Made by a program: the position numbers and the translations under genes | NCBI GenBank assembly: GCA_963932145.1 | Contig: CAWVQA010000113.1 | Coordinates: forward strand, 62,001 to 126,000 | DNA: 64,000 bases | Direction: 5' to 3' | Source of the DNA: Acanthosepion lycidas | Taxonomy: Eukaryota; Mollusca; Cephalopoda; Sepiida; Sepiidae | Shown here: one piece after another, positions 10,143 through 23,410 of the stretch | How the letters are laid out: each line of letters begins with the position of its first letter | Position numbering within the stretch: the stretch's first letter is position 1 | Notes under the pieces: model-generated | Told to the model about the DNA's origin: nothing | What the model saw: only the letters and a program-made list of their open reading frames with translations | Databases searched by the model: none

Positions 10143-13100
10143 AGCTAGATTTTGCATGTAAATCGCTATGTAATTAAAAGTTGTGTAAAACATAAAATCT
10201 TAAATATAACTTTGTCAAAACATCTGAAACTAGTTAAAATCAATAAGTTTTGATTGATTTCATATCGATTTTCAATAATTTCATTGTTTTTCTAATGTTT
10301 TCAAAAAGTTATTGATATTTACAAAATAGCGGTGAAAAAGTAGTGAAAAAAGCTAGATTTTCAATGTAAATCGCTATGTAATTAAAAGTTGTGTAAAACA
10401 TAAAATCTTAAATAAAACTTTGTCAAAACTTCTGAAACTAGTTAAAATCAATAAGATTTTATTGATTTCATATCGATTTTCAATAATTTCATTGTTTTTC
10501 TAATGTTTTCAAACAGTTATTGATATTTACAAACTAGCGTTAAAAAGTAGTCAAAACAGCTAGATTTTGCATGTAAATCGCTATGTAATTAAAAGTTGTG
10601 TAAAACATAAAATCTTAAATATAACTTTGTCAAAACATCTGAAACTAGTTAAAATCAATAAGTTTTGATTGATTTCATATCGATTTTCAATAATTTCATT
10701 GTTTTTATAATGTTTTCAAACAGTTATTGATATTTACAAACTAGCGTTGAAAAAGTAGTGAAAAAAGCTAGATTTTCAATGTAAATCGCTATGTAATTAA
10801 AAGTTGTGTAAAACATAAAATCTTAAATAAAACTTTGTCAAAACTTCTGAAACTAGTTAAAATCAATAAGATTTTATTGATTTCATATCGATTTTCAATA
10901 ATTTCATTGTTTTTCTAATGTTTTCAAACAGTTATTGATATTTACAAACTAGCGTTAAAAAGTAGTCAAAACAGCTAGATTTTGCATGTAAATCGCAATA
11001 TAAGTAAAAGTTGTGTAAAACATAAAATCTTAAATATAACTTTGTCAAAACATCTGAAACTAGTTAAAATCAATAAGTTTTGATTGATTTCATATCGATT
11101 TTCAATAATTTCATTGTTTTTCTAATGTTTTCAAAGAGTTATTGATATTTACAAACTAGCGTTAAAAAGTAGTGAAAAAAGCTAGATTTTCAATGTAAAT
11201 CGCTATGTAATTAAAAGTTGTGTAAAACATAAAATCTTAAATAAAACTTTGTCAAAACTTCTGAAACTAGTTAAAATCAATAAGTTTTGATTGATTTCAT
11301 ATCGATTTTCAATAATTTCATTGTTTTTCTAATGTTTTCAAACAGTTATTTATATTTACAAACTAGCGTTAAAAAGTAGTCAAAACAGCTAGATTTTGCA
11401 TGTAAATCGCAATATAAGTAAAAGTTGTGTAAAACATAAAATCTTAAATAAAACTTTGTCAAAACTTCTGAAACTAGTTAAAATCAATAAGTTTTGATTG
11501 ATTTCATATCGATTTTCCATAATTTCATTGTTTTTCTAATGTTTTCAAACAGTTATTGATATTTACAAACTAGCGTTAAAAAGTAGTCAAAATAGCTAGA
11601 TTTTGCATGTAAATCGCTATATAAGTAAAAGTTGTGTAAAACATAAAATCTTAAATATAACTTTGTCAAAACTTCTGAAACTAGTTAAAATCAATAAGTT
11701 TTGATTGATTTCATATCGATTTTCAATAATTTCATTGTTTTTCTAATGTTTTCAAACAGTTATTTATATTTACAAACTAGCGTTAAAAAGTAGTCAAAAC
11801 AGCTAGATTTTGCATGTAAATCGCTATGTAATTAAAAGTTGTGTAAAACATAAAATCTTAAATATAACTTTGTCAAAACATCTGAAACTAGTTAAAATCA
11901 ATAAGTTTTGATTGATTTCATATCGATTTTCAATAATTTCATTGTTTTTATAATGTTTTCAAACAGTTATTGATATTTACAAACTAGCGTTGAAAAAGTA
12001 GTGAAAAAAGCTAGATTTTGCATGTAAATCGCTATGTAATTAAAAGTTGTGTAAAACATAAAATCTTAAATAAAACTTTGTCAAAACTTCTGAAACTAGT
12101 TAAAATCAATAAGTTTTGATTGATTTCATATCGATTTTCCATAATTTCATTGTTTTTCTAATGTTTTCAAACAGTTATTGATATTTACAAACTAGCGTTA
12201 AAAAGTAGTCAAAATAGCTAGATTTTGCATGTAAATCGCTATATAAGTAAAAGTTGTGTAAAACATAAAATCTTAAATATAACTTTGTCAAAACTTCTGA
12301 AACTAGTTAAAATCAATAAGTTTTGATTGATTTCATATCGATTTTCAATAATTTCATTGTTTTTCTAATGTTTTCAAACAGTTATTGATATTTACAAACT
12401 AGCGTTAAAAAGTAGTCAAAATAGCTAGATTTTGCATGTAAATCGCTATATAAGTAAAAGTTGTGTAAAACATAAAATCTTAAATATAACTTTGTCAAAA
12501 CATCTGAAACTAGTTAAAATCAATAAGTGTTGATTGATTTCATATCGATTTTCAATAATTTCATTGTTTTTCTAATGTTTTCAAAGAGTTATTGATATTT
12601 ACAAACTAGCGTTGAAAAAGTAGTGAAAAAAGCTAGATTTTCAATGTAAATCGCTATGTAATTAAAGGTTGTGTAAAACATAAAATCTTAAATAAAACTT
12701 TGTCAAAACTTCTGAAACTAGTTAAAATCAATAAGATTTTATTGATTTCATATCGATTTTCAATAATTTCATTGTTTTTCTAATGTTTTCAAACAGTTAT
12801 TGATATTTACAAACTAGCGTTAAAAAGTAGTCAAAACAGCTAGATTTTCAATGTAAATCGCTATGTAATTAAAAGTTGTGTAAAACATAAAATCTTAAAT
12901 AAAACTTTGTCAAAACTTCTGAAACTAGTTAAAATCAATAAGATTTTATTGATTTCATATCGATTTTCAATAATTTCATTGTTTTTCTAATGTTTTCAAA
13001 CAGTTATTGATATTTACAAACTAGCGTTAAAAAGTAGTCAAAACAGCTAGATTTTGCATGTAAATCGCAATATAAGTAAAAGTTGTGTAAAACATAAAAT

Positions 13101-13796
13101 CTTAAATATAACTTTGTCAAAACATCTGAAACTAGTTAAAATCAATAAGTTTTGATTGATTTCATATCGATTTTCAATAATTTCATTGTTTTTCTAATGT
13201 TTTCAAACAGTTATTGATATTTACAAACTAGCGTTAAAAAGTAGTGAAAAAAGCTAGATTTTGCATGTAAATCGCTATGTAATTAAAAGTTGTGTAAAAC
13301 ATAAAATCTTAAATAAAACTTTGTCAAAACTTCTGAAACTAGTTAAAATCAATAAGTTTTGATTGATTTCATATCGATTTTCAATAATTTCATTGTTTTT
13401 CTAATGTTTTCAAACAGTTATTTATATTTACAAACTAGCGTTAAAAAGTAGTCAAAACAGCTAGATTTTGCATGTAAATCGCTATGTAATTAAAAGTTGT
13501 GTAAAACATAAAATCTTAAATATAACTTTGTCAAAACATCTGAAACTAGTTAAAATCAATAAGTTTTGATTGATTTCATATCGATTTTCAATAATTTCAT
13601 TGTTTTTATAATGTTTTCAAACAGTTATTGATATTTACAAACTAGCGTTGAAAAAGTAGTGAAAAAAGCTAGATTTTGCATGTAAATCGCTATGTAATTA
13701 AAAGTTGTGTAAAACATAAAATCTTAAATAAAACTTTGTCAAAACTTCTGAAACTAGTTAAAATCAATAAGTTTTGATTGATTTCATATCGATTTT
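10143..13796 (+). repeat. Mosaic satellite segment between the 9.9 kb block and 6-mer units
   Basis: This segment contains only monomers of the same satellite. It opens with a monomer carrying the rare ACAAAATAGCGGTG junction near 10321, whose only other copy I saw is near 63595. It includes the 4-mer unit 10559-11387 and two TTTTCCATAAT-marked monomers 622 bp (three monomers) apart at 11517 and 12139. A GTGTTG monomer followed by an AAAGGTTGTG monomer (12667) matches the opening of the 12-mer units at 16.4, 18.9 and 21.3 kb. No gene or unique sequence is present. Confidence 0.85.
10559..11387 (+). repeat. 4-mer higher-order unit (829 bp), isolated copy
   Basis: Four monomers in order: TTTATAATG/GTTG-tail; TTCAATG with GATTTTATTG and CAAAACA tail; CAATATAAG with CAAAGAG; TTCAATG with GTTTTG and TTATTTATA. 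The same order and the same 829-bp length occur in the tandem units at 41246-42074 and 42075-42903, about 30.7 kb away. The later copies differ in the first monomer, which has CTATGTAAGT where this one has CTATGTAATT. Confidence 0.8.
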
Positions 13797-15040
13797 CCAT
13801 AATTTCATTGTTTTTCTAATGTTTTCAAACAGTTATTGATATTTACAAACTAGCGTTAAAAAGTAGTCAAAATAGCTAGATTTTGCATGTAAATCGCTAT
13901 ATAAGTAAAAGTTGTGTAAAACATAAAATCTTAAATATAACTTTGTCAAAACTTCTGAAACTAGTTAAAATCAATAAGTTTTGATTGATTTCATATCGAT
14001 TTTCAATAATTTCATTGTTTTTCTAATGTTTTCAAAAAGTTATTGATATTTACAAACTAGCGTTGAAAAAGTAGTGAAAAAAGCTAGATTTTCAATGTAA
14101 ATCGCTATGTAATTAAAAGTTGTGTAAAACATAAAATCTTAAATAAAACTTTGTCAAAACTTCTGAAACTAGTTAAAATCAATAAGATTTTATTGATTTC
14201 ATATCGATTTTCAATAATTTCATTGTTTTTCTAATGTTTTCAAACAGTTATTGATATTTACAAACTAGCGTTAAAAAGTAGTCAAAACAGCTAGATTTTG
14301 CATGTAAATCGCTATGTAATTAAAAGTTGTGTAAAACATAAAATCTTAAATATAACTTTGTCAAAACATCTGAAACTAGTTAAATCAATAAGTTTTGATT
14401 GATTTCATATCGATTTTCAATAATTTCATTGTTTTTATAATGTTTTCAAACAGTTATTGATATTTACAAACTAGCGTTGAAAAAGTAGTGAAAAAAGCTA
14501 GATTTTGCATGTAAATCGCTATGTAATTAAAAGTTGTGTAAAACATAAAATCTTAAATAAAACTTTGTCAAAACTTCTGAAACTAGTTAAAATCAATAAG
14601 TTTTGATTGATTTCATATCGATTTTCAATAATTTCATTGTTTTTCTAATGTTTTCAAACAGTTATTGATATTTACAAACTAGCGTTAAAAAGTAGTCAAA
14701 ATAGCTAGATTTTGCATGTAAATCGCTATATAAGTAAAAGTTGTGTAAAACATAAAATCTTAAATATAACTTTGTCAAAACATCTGAAACTAGTTAAAAT
14801 CAATAAGTTTTGATTGATTTCATATCGATTTTCAATAATTTCATTGTTTTTCTAATGTTTTCAAAAAGTTATTGATATTTACAAACTAGCGTTGAAAAAG
14901 TAGTGAAAAAAGCTAGATTTTCAATGTAAATCGCTATGTAATTAAAAGTTGTGTAAAACATAAAATCTTAAATAAAACTTTGTCAAAACTTCTGAAACTA
15001 GTTAAAATCAATAAGTTTTGATTGATTTCATATCGATTTT
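13797..15040 (+). repeat. 6-mer higher-order unit (1244 bp), copy 1
   Basis: The unit is bounded by the rare TTTTCCATAAT variant (CC at 13797 and again at 15041). It contains, in order: a CTATATAAG monomer with hybrid ATAAC/CTTCTG states and CAAAAAG; a TTCAATG/GATTTTATTG monomer; a monomer with a 1-bp deletion (GTTAAATC at about 14381) and TTTATAATG; a subtype 2 monomer; and a CTATATAAG/CAAAAAG monomer. The same series follows in the next 1244 bp. A closely similar series recurs at about 52.6-54.0 kb. Confidence 0.82.
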
Positions 15041-16284
15041 CCATAATTTCATTGTTTTTCTAATATTTTCAAACAGTTATTGATATTTACAAACTAGCGT
15101 TAAAAAGTAGTCAAAATAGCTAGATTTTGCATGTAAATCGCTATATAAGTAAAAGTTGTGTAAAACATAAAATCTTAAATATAACTTTGTCAAAACTTCT
15201 GAAACTAGTTAAAATCAATAAGTTTTGATTGATTTCACATCGATTTTCAATAATTTCATTGTTTTTCTAATGTTTTCAAAAAGTTATTGATATTTACAAA
15301 CTAGCGTTGAAAAAGTAGTGAAAAAAGCTAGATTTTCAATGTAAATCGCTATGTAATTAAAAGTTGTGTAAAACATAAAATCTTAAATAAAACTTTGTCA
15401 AAACTTCTGAAACTAGTTAAAATCAATAAGATTTTATTGATTTCATATCGATTTTCAATAATTTCATTGTTTTTCTAATGTTTTCAAACAGTTATTGATA
15501 TTTACAAACTAGCGTTAAAAAGTAGTCAAAACAGCTAGATTTTGCATGTAAATCGCTATGTAATTAAAAGTTGTGTAAAACATAAAATCTTAAATATAAC
15601 TTTGTCAAAACATCTGAAACTAGTTAAATCAATAAGTTTTGATTGATTTCATATCGATTTTCAATAATTTCATTGTTTTTATAATGTTTTCAAACAGTTA
15701 TTGATATTTACAAACTAGCGTTGAAAAAGTAGTGAAAAAAGCTAGATTTTGCATGTAAATCGCTATGTAATTAAAAGTTGTGTAAAACATAAAATCTTAA
15801 ATAAAACTTTGTCAAAACTTCTGAAACTAGTTAAAATCAATAAGTTTTGATTGATTTCATATCGATTTTCAATAATTTCATTGTTTTTCTAATGTTTTCA
15901 AACAGTTATTGATATTTACAAACTAGCGTTAAAAAGTAGTCAAAATAGCTAGATTTTGCATGTAAATCGCTATATAAGTAAAAGTTGTGTAAAACATAAA
16001 ATCTTAAATATAACTTTGTCAAAACATCTGAAACTAGTTAAAATCAATAAGTTTTGATTGATTTCATATCGATTTTCAATAATTTCATTGTTTTTCTAAT
16101 GTTTTCAAAAAGTTATTGATATTTACAAACTAGCGTTGAAAAAGTAGTGAAAAAAGCTAGATTTTCAATGTAAATCGCTATGTAATTAAAAGTTGTGTAA
16201 AACATAAAATCTTAAATAAAACTTTGTCATAACTTCTGAAACTAGTTAAAATCAATAAGATTTTATTGATTTCATATCGATTTT
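15041..16284 (+). repeat. 6-mer higher-order unit (1244 bp), copy 2
   Basis: This is a direct tandem copy of 13797-15040. The 1-bp deletion marker GTTAAATC recurs at 15625, exactly 1244 bp after 14381. Small private changes include AATATTTTC near 15063 and TTTCACATCG near 15235. At the right end the next monomer has CATAAC and GATTTTATTG instead of TTTTCCATAAT, so the tandem stops here. Confidence 0.82.
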
Positions 16285-16362
16285 CAATAATTTCATTGTT
16301 TTTCTAATGCTTTCAAACAGTTATTTATATTTACAAACTAGCGTTAAAAAGTAGTCAAAATA

Positions 16363-18850
16363 GCTAGATTTTGCATGTAAATCGCTATATAAGTAAAAGT
16401 TGTGTAAAACATAAAATCTTAAATATAACTTTGTCAAAACATCTGAAACTAGTTAAAATCAATAAGTGTTGATTGATTTCATATCGATTTTCAATAATTT
16501 CATTGTTTTTCTAATGTTTTCAAAGAGTTATTGATATTTACAAACTAGCGTTGAAAAAGTAGTGAAAAAAGCTAGATTTTCAATGTAAATCGCTATGTAA
16601 TTAAAGGTTGTGTAAAACATAAAATCTTAAATAAAACTTTGTCAAAACTTCTGAAACTAGTTAAAATCAATAAGATTTTATTGATTTCATATCGATTTTC
16701 AATAATTTCATTGTTTTTCTAATGTTTTCAAACAGTTATTGATATTTACAAACTAGCGTTAAAAAGTAGTCAAAACAGCTAGATTTTCAATGTAAATCGC
16801 TATGTAATTAAAAGTTGTGTAAAACATAAAATCTTAAATAAAACTTTGTCAAAACTTCTGAAACTAGTTAAAATCAATAAGATTTTATTGATTTCATATC
16901 GATTTTCAATAATTTCATTGTTTTTCTAATGTTTTCAAACAGTTATTGATATTTACAAACTAGCGTTAAAAAGTAGTCAAAACAGCTAGATTTTGCATGT
17001 AAATCGCAATATAAGTAAAAGTTGTGTAAAACATAAAATCTTAAATATAACTTTGTCAAAACATCTGAAACTAGTTAAAATCAATAAGTTTTGATTGATT
17101 TCATATCGATTTTCAATAATTTCATTGTTTTTCTAATGTTTTCAAAGAGTTATTGATATTTACAAACTAGCGTTAAAAAGTAGTGAAAAAAGCAAGATTT
17201 TGCATGTAAATCGCTATGTAATTAAAAGTTGTGTAAAACATAAAATCTTAAATAAAACTTTGTCAAAACTTCTGAAACTAGTTAAAATCAATAAGTTTTG
17301 ATTGATTTCATATCGATTTTCAATAATTTCATTGTTTTTCTAATGTTTTCAAACAGTTATTTATATTTACAAACTAGCGTTAAAAAGTAGTCAAAACAGC
17401 TAGATTTTGCATGTAAATCGCTATGTAATTAAAAGTTGTGTAAAACATAAAATCTTAAATATAACTTTGTCAAAACATCTGAAACTAGTTAAAATCAATA
17501 AGTGTTGATTGATTTCATATCGATTTTCAATAATTTCATTGTTTTTCTAATGTTTTCAAAGAGTTATTGATATTTACAAACTAGCGTTAAAAAGTAGTGA
17601 AAAAAGCTAGATTTTGCATGTAAATCGCTATGTAATTAAAAGTTGTGTAAAACATAAAATCTTAAATAAAACTTTGTCAAAACTTCTGAAACTAGTTAAA
17701 ATCAATAAGATTTGATTGATTTCATATCGATTTTCAATAATTTCATTGTTTTTCTAATGTTTTCAAACAGTTATTGATATTTACAAACTAGCGTTAAAAA
17801 GTAGTCAAAACAGCTAGATTTTGCATGTAAATCGCAATATAAGTAAAAGTTGTGTAAAACATAAAATCTTAAATATAACTTTGTCAAAACATCTGAAACT
17901 AGTTAAAATCAATAAGTTTTGATTGATTTCATATCGATTTTCAATAATTTCATTGTTTTTCTAATGTTTTCAAACAGTTATTGATATTTACAAACTAGCG
18001 TTGAAAAAGTAGTGAAAAAAGCTAGATTTTGCATGTAAATCGCTATGTAATTAAAAGTTGTGTAAAACATAAAATCTTAAATATAACTTTGTCAAAACAT
18101 CTGAAACTAGTTAAAATCAATAAGTTTTGATTGATTTCATATCGATTTTCAATAATTTCATTGTTTTTATAATGTTTTCAAACAGTTATTGATATTTACA
18201 TACTAGCGTTGAAAAAGTAGTGAAAAAAGCTAGATTTTGCATGTAAATCGCTATGTAATTAAAAGTTGTGTAAAACATAAAATCTTAAATAAAACTTTGT
18301 CAAAACTTCTGAAGCTAGTTAAAATCAATAAGTTTTGATTGATTTCATATCGATTTTCAATAATTTCATTGTTTTTCTAATGTTTTCAAACAGTTATTGA
18401 TATTTACAAACTAGCGTTAAAAAGTAGTCAAAATAGCTAGATTTTGCATGTAAATCGCTATATAAGTAAAAGTTGTGTAAAACATAAAATCTTAAATATA
18501 ACTTTGTCAAAACATCTGAAACTAGTTAAAATCAATAAGTTTTGATTGATTTCATATCGATTTTCAATAATTTCATTGTTTTTCTAATGTTTTCAAAAAG
18601 TTATTGATATTTACAAACTAGCGTTGAAAAAGTAGTGAAAAAAGCTAGATTTTCAATGTAAATCGCTATGTAATTAAAAGTTGTGTAAAACATAAAATCT
18701 TAAATAAAACTTTGTCATAACTTCTGAAACTAGTTAAAATCAATAAGATTTTATTGATTTCATATCGATTTTCAATAATTTCATTGTTTTTCTAATGTTT
18801 TCAAACAGTTATTGATATTTACAAACTAGCGTTAAAAAGTAGTCAAAATA
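16363..18850 (+). repeat. 12-mer higher-order unit (2488 bp), copy 1
   Basis: The unit starts at a CTATATAAG/GTGTTG/CAAAGAG monomer and is followed by the AAAGGTTGTG monomer (GGTTG at 16606). It then has a second GATTTTATTG monomer, a CAATATAAG monomer, TTATTTATA, a GTGTTG monomer, GATTTG, CAATATAAG, the TACTAGCG monomer (18201), its GAAGCTAG partner, a CAAAAAG monomer and a CATAAC/GATTTTATTG monomer. This makes 12 monomers before the series restarts at 18851. A private GCAAG start occurs near 17192. Confidence 0.85.
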
Positions 18851-21338
18851 GCTAGATTTTGCATGTAAATCGCTATATAAGTAAAAGTTGTGTAAAACAT
18901 AAAATCTTAAATATAACTTTGTCAAAACATCTGAAACTAGTTAAAATCAATAAGTGTTGATTGATTTCATATCGATTTTCAATAATTTCATTGTTTTTCT
19001 AATGTTTTCAAAGAGTTATTGATATTTACAAACTAGCGTTGAAAAAGTAGTGAAAAAAGCTAGATTTTCAATGTAAATCGCTATGTAATTAAAGGTTGTG
19101 TAAAACATAAAATCTTAAATAAAACTTTGTCAAAACTTCTGAAACTAGTTAAAATCAATAAGATTTTATTGATTTCATATCGATTTTCAATAATTTCATT
19201 GTTTTTCTAATGTTTTCAAACAGTTATTGATATTTACAAACTAGCGTTAAAAAGTAGTCAAAACAGCTAGATTTTCAATGTAAATCGCTATGTAATTAAA
19301 AGTTGTGTAAAACATAAAATCTTAAATAAAACTTTGTCAAAACTTCTGAAACTAGTTAAAATCAATAAGATTTTATTGATTTCATATCGATTTTCAATAA
19401 TTTCATTGTTTTTCTAATGTTTTCAAACAGTTATTGATATTTACAAACTAGCGTTAAAAAGTAGTCAAAACAGCTAGATTTTGCATGTAAATCGCTATGT
19501 AATTAAAAGTTGTGTAAAACATAAAATCTTAAATATAACTTTGTCAAAACATCTGAAACTAGTTAAATCAATAAGTTTTGATTGATTTCATATCGATTTT
19601 CAATAATTTCATTGTTTTTATAATGTTTTCAAACAGTTATTGATATTTACAAACTAGCGTTGAAAAAGTAGTGAAAAAAGCTAGATTTTGCATGTAAATC
19701 GCTATGTAATTAAAAGTTGTGTAAAACATAAAATCTTAAATAAAACTTTGTCAAAACTTCTGAAACTAGTTAAAATCAATAAGTTTTGATTGATTTCATA
19801 TCGATTTTCAATAATTTCATTGTTTTTCTAATGTTTTCAAACAGTTATTGATATTTACAAACTAGCGTTAAAAAGTAGTCAAAATAGCTAGATTTTGCAT
19901 GTAAATCGCTATATAAGTAAAAGTTGTGTAAAACATAAAATCTTAAATATAACTTTGTCAAAACATCTGAAACTAGTTAAAATCAATAAGTGTTGATTGA
20001 TTTCATATCGATTTTCAATAATTTCATTGTTTTTCTAATGTTTTCAAAGAGTTATTGATATTTACAAACTAGCGTTAAAAAGTAGTGAAAAAAGCTAGAT
20101 TTTGCATGTAAATCGCTATGTAATTAAAAGTTGTGTAAAACATAAAATCTTAAATAAAACTTTGTCAAAACTTCTGAAACTAGTTAAAATCAATAAGATT
20201 TGATTGATTTCATATCGATTTTCAATAATTTCATTGTTTTTCTAATGTTTTCAAACAGTTATTGATATTTACAAACTAGCGTTAAAAAGTAGTCAAAACA
20301 GCTAGATTTTGCATGTAAATCGCAATATAAGTAAAAGTTGTGTAAAACATAAAATCTTAAATATAACTTTGTCAAAACATCTGAAACTAGTTAAAATCAA
20401 TAAGTTTTGATTGATTTCATATCGATTTTCAATAATTTCATTGTTTTTCTAATGTTTTCAAACAGTTATTGATATTTACAAACTAGCGTTGAAAAAGTAG
20501 TGAAAAAAGCTAGATTTTGCATGTAAATCGCTATGTAATTAAAAGTTGTGTAAAACATAAAATCTTAAATATAACTTTGTCAAAACATCTGAAACTAGTT
20601 AAAATCAATAAGTTTTGATTGATTTCATATCGATTTTCAATAATTTCATTGTTTTTATAATGTTTTCAAACAGTTATTGATATTTACATACTAGCGTTGA
20701 AAAAGTAGTGAAAAAAGCTAGATTTTGCATGTAAATCGCTATGTAATTAAAAGTTGTGTAAAACATAAAATCTTAAATAAAACTTTGTCAAAACTTCTGA
20801 AGCTAGTTAAAATCAATAAGTTTTGATTGATTTCATATCGATTTTCAATAATTTCATTGTTTTTCTAATGTTTTCAAACAGTTATTGATATTTACAAACT
20901 AGCGTTAAAAAGTAGTCAAAATAGCTAGATTTTGCATGTAAATCGCTATATAAGTAAAAGTTGTGTAAAACATAAAATCTTAAATATAACTTTGTCAAAA
21001 CATCTGAAACTAGTTAAAATCAATAAGTTTTGATTGATTTCATATCGATTTTCAATAATTTCATTGTTTTTCTAATGTTTTCAAAAAGTTATTGATATTT
21101 ACAAACTAGCGTTGAAAAAGTAGTGAAAAAAGCTAGATTTTCAATGTAAATCGCTATGTAATTAAAAGTTGTGTAAAACATAAAATCTTAAATAAAACTT
21201 TGTCATAACTTCTGAAACTAGTTAAAATCAATAAGATTTTATTGATTTCATATCGATTTTCAATAATTTCATTGTTTTTCTAATGTTTTCAAACAGTTAT
21301 TGATATTTACAAACTAGCGTTAAAAAGTAGTCAAAATA
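18851..21338 (+). repeat. 12-mer higher-order unit (2488 bp), copy 2
   Basis: The unit restarts with CTATATAAG/GTGTTG at 18851, GGTTG at 19094 (2488 bp after copy 1), and TACTAGCG at 20689 (2488 bp after 18201). Monomers 4-6 differ from copy 1: here they are the GTTAAATC deletion monomer with TTTATAATG, a subtype 2 monomer, and a CTATATAAG/GTGTTG monomer. This is a patch that matches other places in the array, so the copy is a mosaic. Confidence 0.85.
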
Positions 21339-22374
21339 GCTAGATTTTGCATGTAAATCGCTATATAAGTAAAAGTTGTGTAAAACATAAAATCTTAAAT
21401 ATAACTTTGTCAAAACATCTGAAACTAGTTAAAATCAATAAGTGTTGATTGATTTCATATCGATTTTCAATATTTCATTGTTTTTCTAATGTTTTCAAAG
21501 AGTTATTGATATTTACAAACTAGCGTTGAAAAAGTAGTGAAAAAAGCTAGATTTTCAATGTAAATCGCTATGTAATTAAAGGTTGTGTAAAACATAAAAT
21601 CTTAAATAAAACTTTGTCAAAACTTCTGAAACTAGTTAAAATCAATAAGATTTTATTGATTTCATATCGATTTTCAATAATTTCATTGTTTTTCTAATGT
21701 TTTCAAACAGTTATTGATATTTACAAACTAGCGTTAAAAAGTAGTCAAAACAGCTAGATTTTCAATGTAAATCGCTATGTAATTAAAAGTTGTGTAAAAC
21801 ATAAAATCTTAAATAAAACTTTGTCAAAACTTCTGAAACTAGTTAAAATCAATAAGATTTTATTGATTTCATATCGATTTTCAATAATTTCATTGTTTTT
21901 CTAATGTTTTCAAACAGTTATTGATATTTACAAACTAGCGTTAAAAAGTAGTCAAAACAGCTAGATTTTGCATGTAAATCGCAATATAAGTAAAAGTTGT
22001 GTAAAACATAAAATCTTAAATATAACTTTGTCAAAACATCTGAAACTAGTTAAAATCAATAAGTTTTGATTGATTTCATATCGATTTTCAATAATTTCAT
22101 TGTTTTTCTAATGTTTTCAAAGAGTTATTGATATTTACAAACTAGCGTTAAAAAGTAGTGAAAAAAGCTAGATTTTGCATGTAAATCGCTATGTAATTAA
22201 AAGTTGTGTAAAACATAAAATCTTAAATAAAACTTTGTCAAAACTTCTGAAACTAGTTAAAATCAATAAGTTTTGATTGATTTCATATCGATTTTCAATA
22301 ATTTCATTGTTTTTCTAATGTTTTCAAACAGTTATTTATATTTACAAACTAGCGTTAAAAAGTAGTCAAAACAG
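21339..22374 (+). repeat. 12-mer unit, partial third copy (5 monomers)
   Basis: The third restart has GTGTTG and then GGTTG at 21581. The 2487-bp spacing reflects a 1-bp deletion (TCAATATTTC) near 21470. The first five monomers follow copy 1, including CAATATAAG/CAAAGAG and TTATTTATA, not the patched version of copy 2. The sixth monomer carries CAAAAAG and GTTG, so similarity to either full copy is lost near 22.4 kb. Confidence 0.75.
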
Positions 22375-23410
22375 CTAGATTTTGCATGTAAATCGCTATG
22401 TAATTAAAAGTTGTGTAAAACATAAAATCTTAAATATAACTTTGTCAAAACATCTGAAACTAGTTAAAATCAATAAGTTTTGATTGATTTCATATCGATT
22501 TTCAATAATTTCATTGTTTTTCTAATGTTTTCAAAAAGTTATTGATATTTACAAACTAGCGTTGAAAAAGTAGTGAAAAAAGCTAGATTTTCAATGTAAA
22601 TCGCTATGTAATTAAAAGTTGTGTAAAACATAAAATCTTAAATAAAACTTTGTCAAAACTTCTGAAACTAGTTAAAATCAATAAGATTTTATTGATTTCA
22701 TATCGATTTTCAATAATTTCATTGTTTTTCTAATGTTTTCAAACAGTTATTGATATTTACAAACTAGCGTTAAAAAGTAGTCAAAACAGCTAGATTTTGC
22801 ATGTAAATCGCTATGTAATTAAAAGTTGTGTAAAACATAAAATCTTAAATATAACTTTGTCAAAACATCTGAAACTAGTTAAATCAATAAGTTTTGATTG
22901 ATTTCATATCGATTTTCAATAATTTCATTGTTTTTATAATGTTTTCAAACAGTTATTGATATTTACAAACTAGCGTTGAAAAAGTAGTGAAAAAAGCTAG
23001 ATTTTGCATGTAAATCGCTATGTAATTAAAAGTTGTGTAAAACATAAAATCTTAAATAAAACTTTGTCAAAACTTCTGAAACTAGTTAAAATCAATAAGT
23101 TTTGATTGATTTCATATCGATTTTCAATAATTTCATTGTTTTTCTAATGTTTTCAAACAGTTATTGATATTTACAAACTAGCGTTAAAAAGTAGTCAAAA
23201 TAGCTAGATTTTGCATGTAAATCGCTATATAAGTAAAAGTTGTGTAAAACATAAAATCTTAAATATAACTTTGTCAAAACATCTGAAACTAGTTAAAATC
23301 AATAAGTTTTGATTGATTTCATATCGATTTTCAATAATTTCATTGTTTTTCTAATGTTTTCAAAAAGTTATTGATATTTACAAACTAGCGTTGAAAAAGT
23401 AGTGAAAAAA
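22375..23410 (+). repeat. Satellite spacer between 12-mer and 5.6 kb block
   Basis: About five ordinary monomers lie here. They include a GTTAAATC 1-bp deletion monomer with TTTATAATG (near 22877), as at 14.38, 15.62 and 19.56 kb, followed by the usual subtype 2 and CTATATAAG/CAAAAAG monomers. No other sequence is present. Confidence 0.8.

Noticed and set aside
10320-10335. CENP-B box from the GCGGTG string
   Set aside because: GCGGTG here and near 63603 is a single-base variant of GCGTTG, and the rest of the CENP-B consensus is absent.
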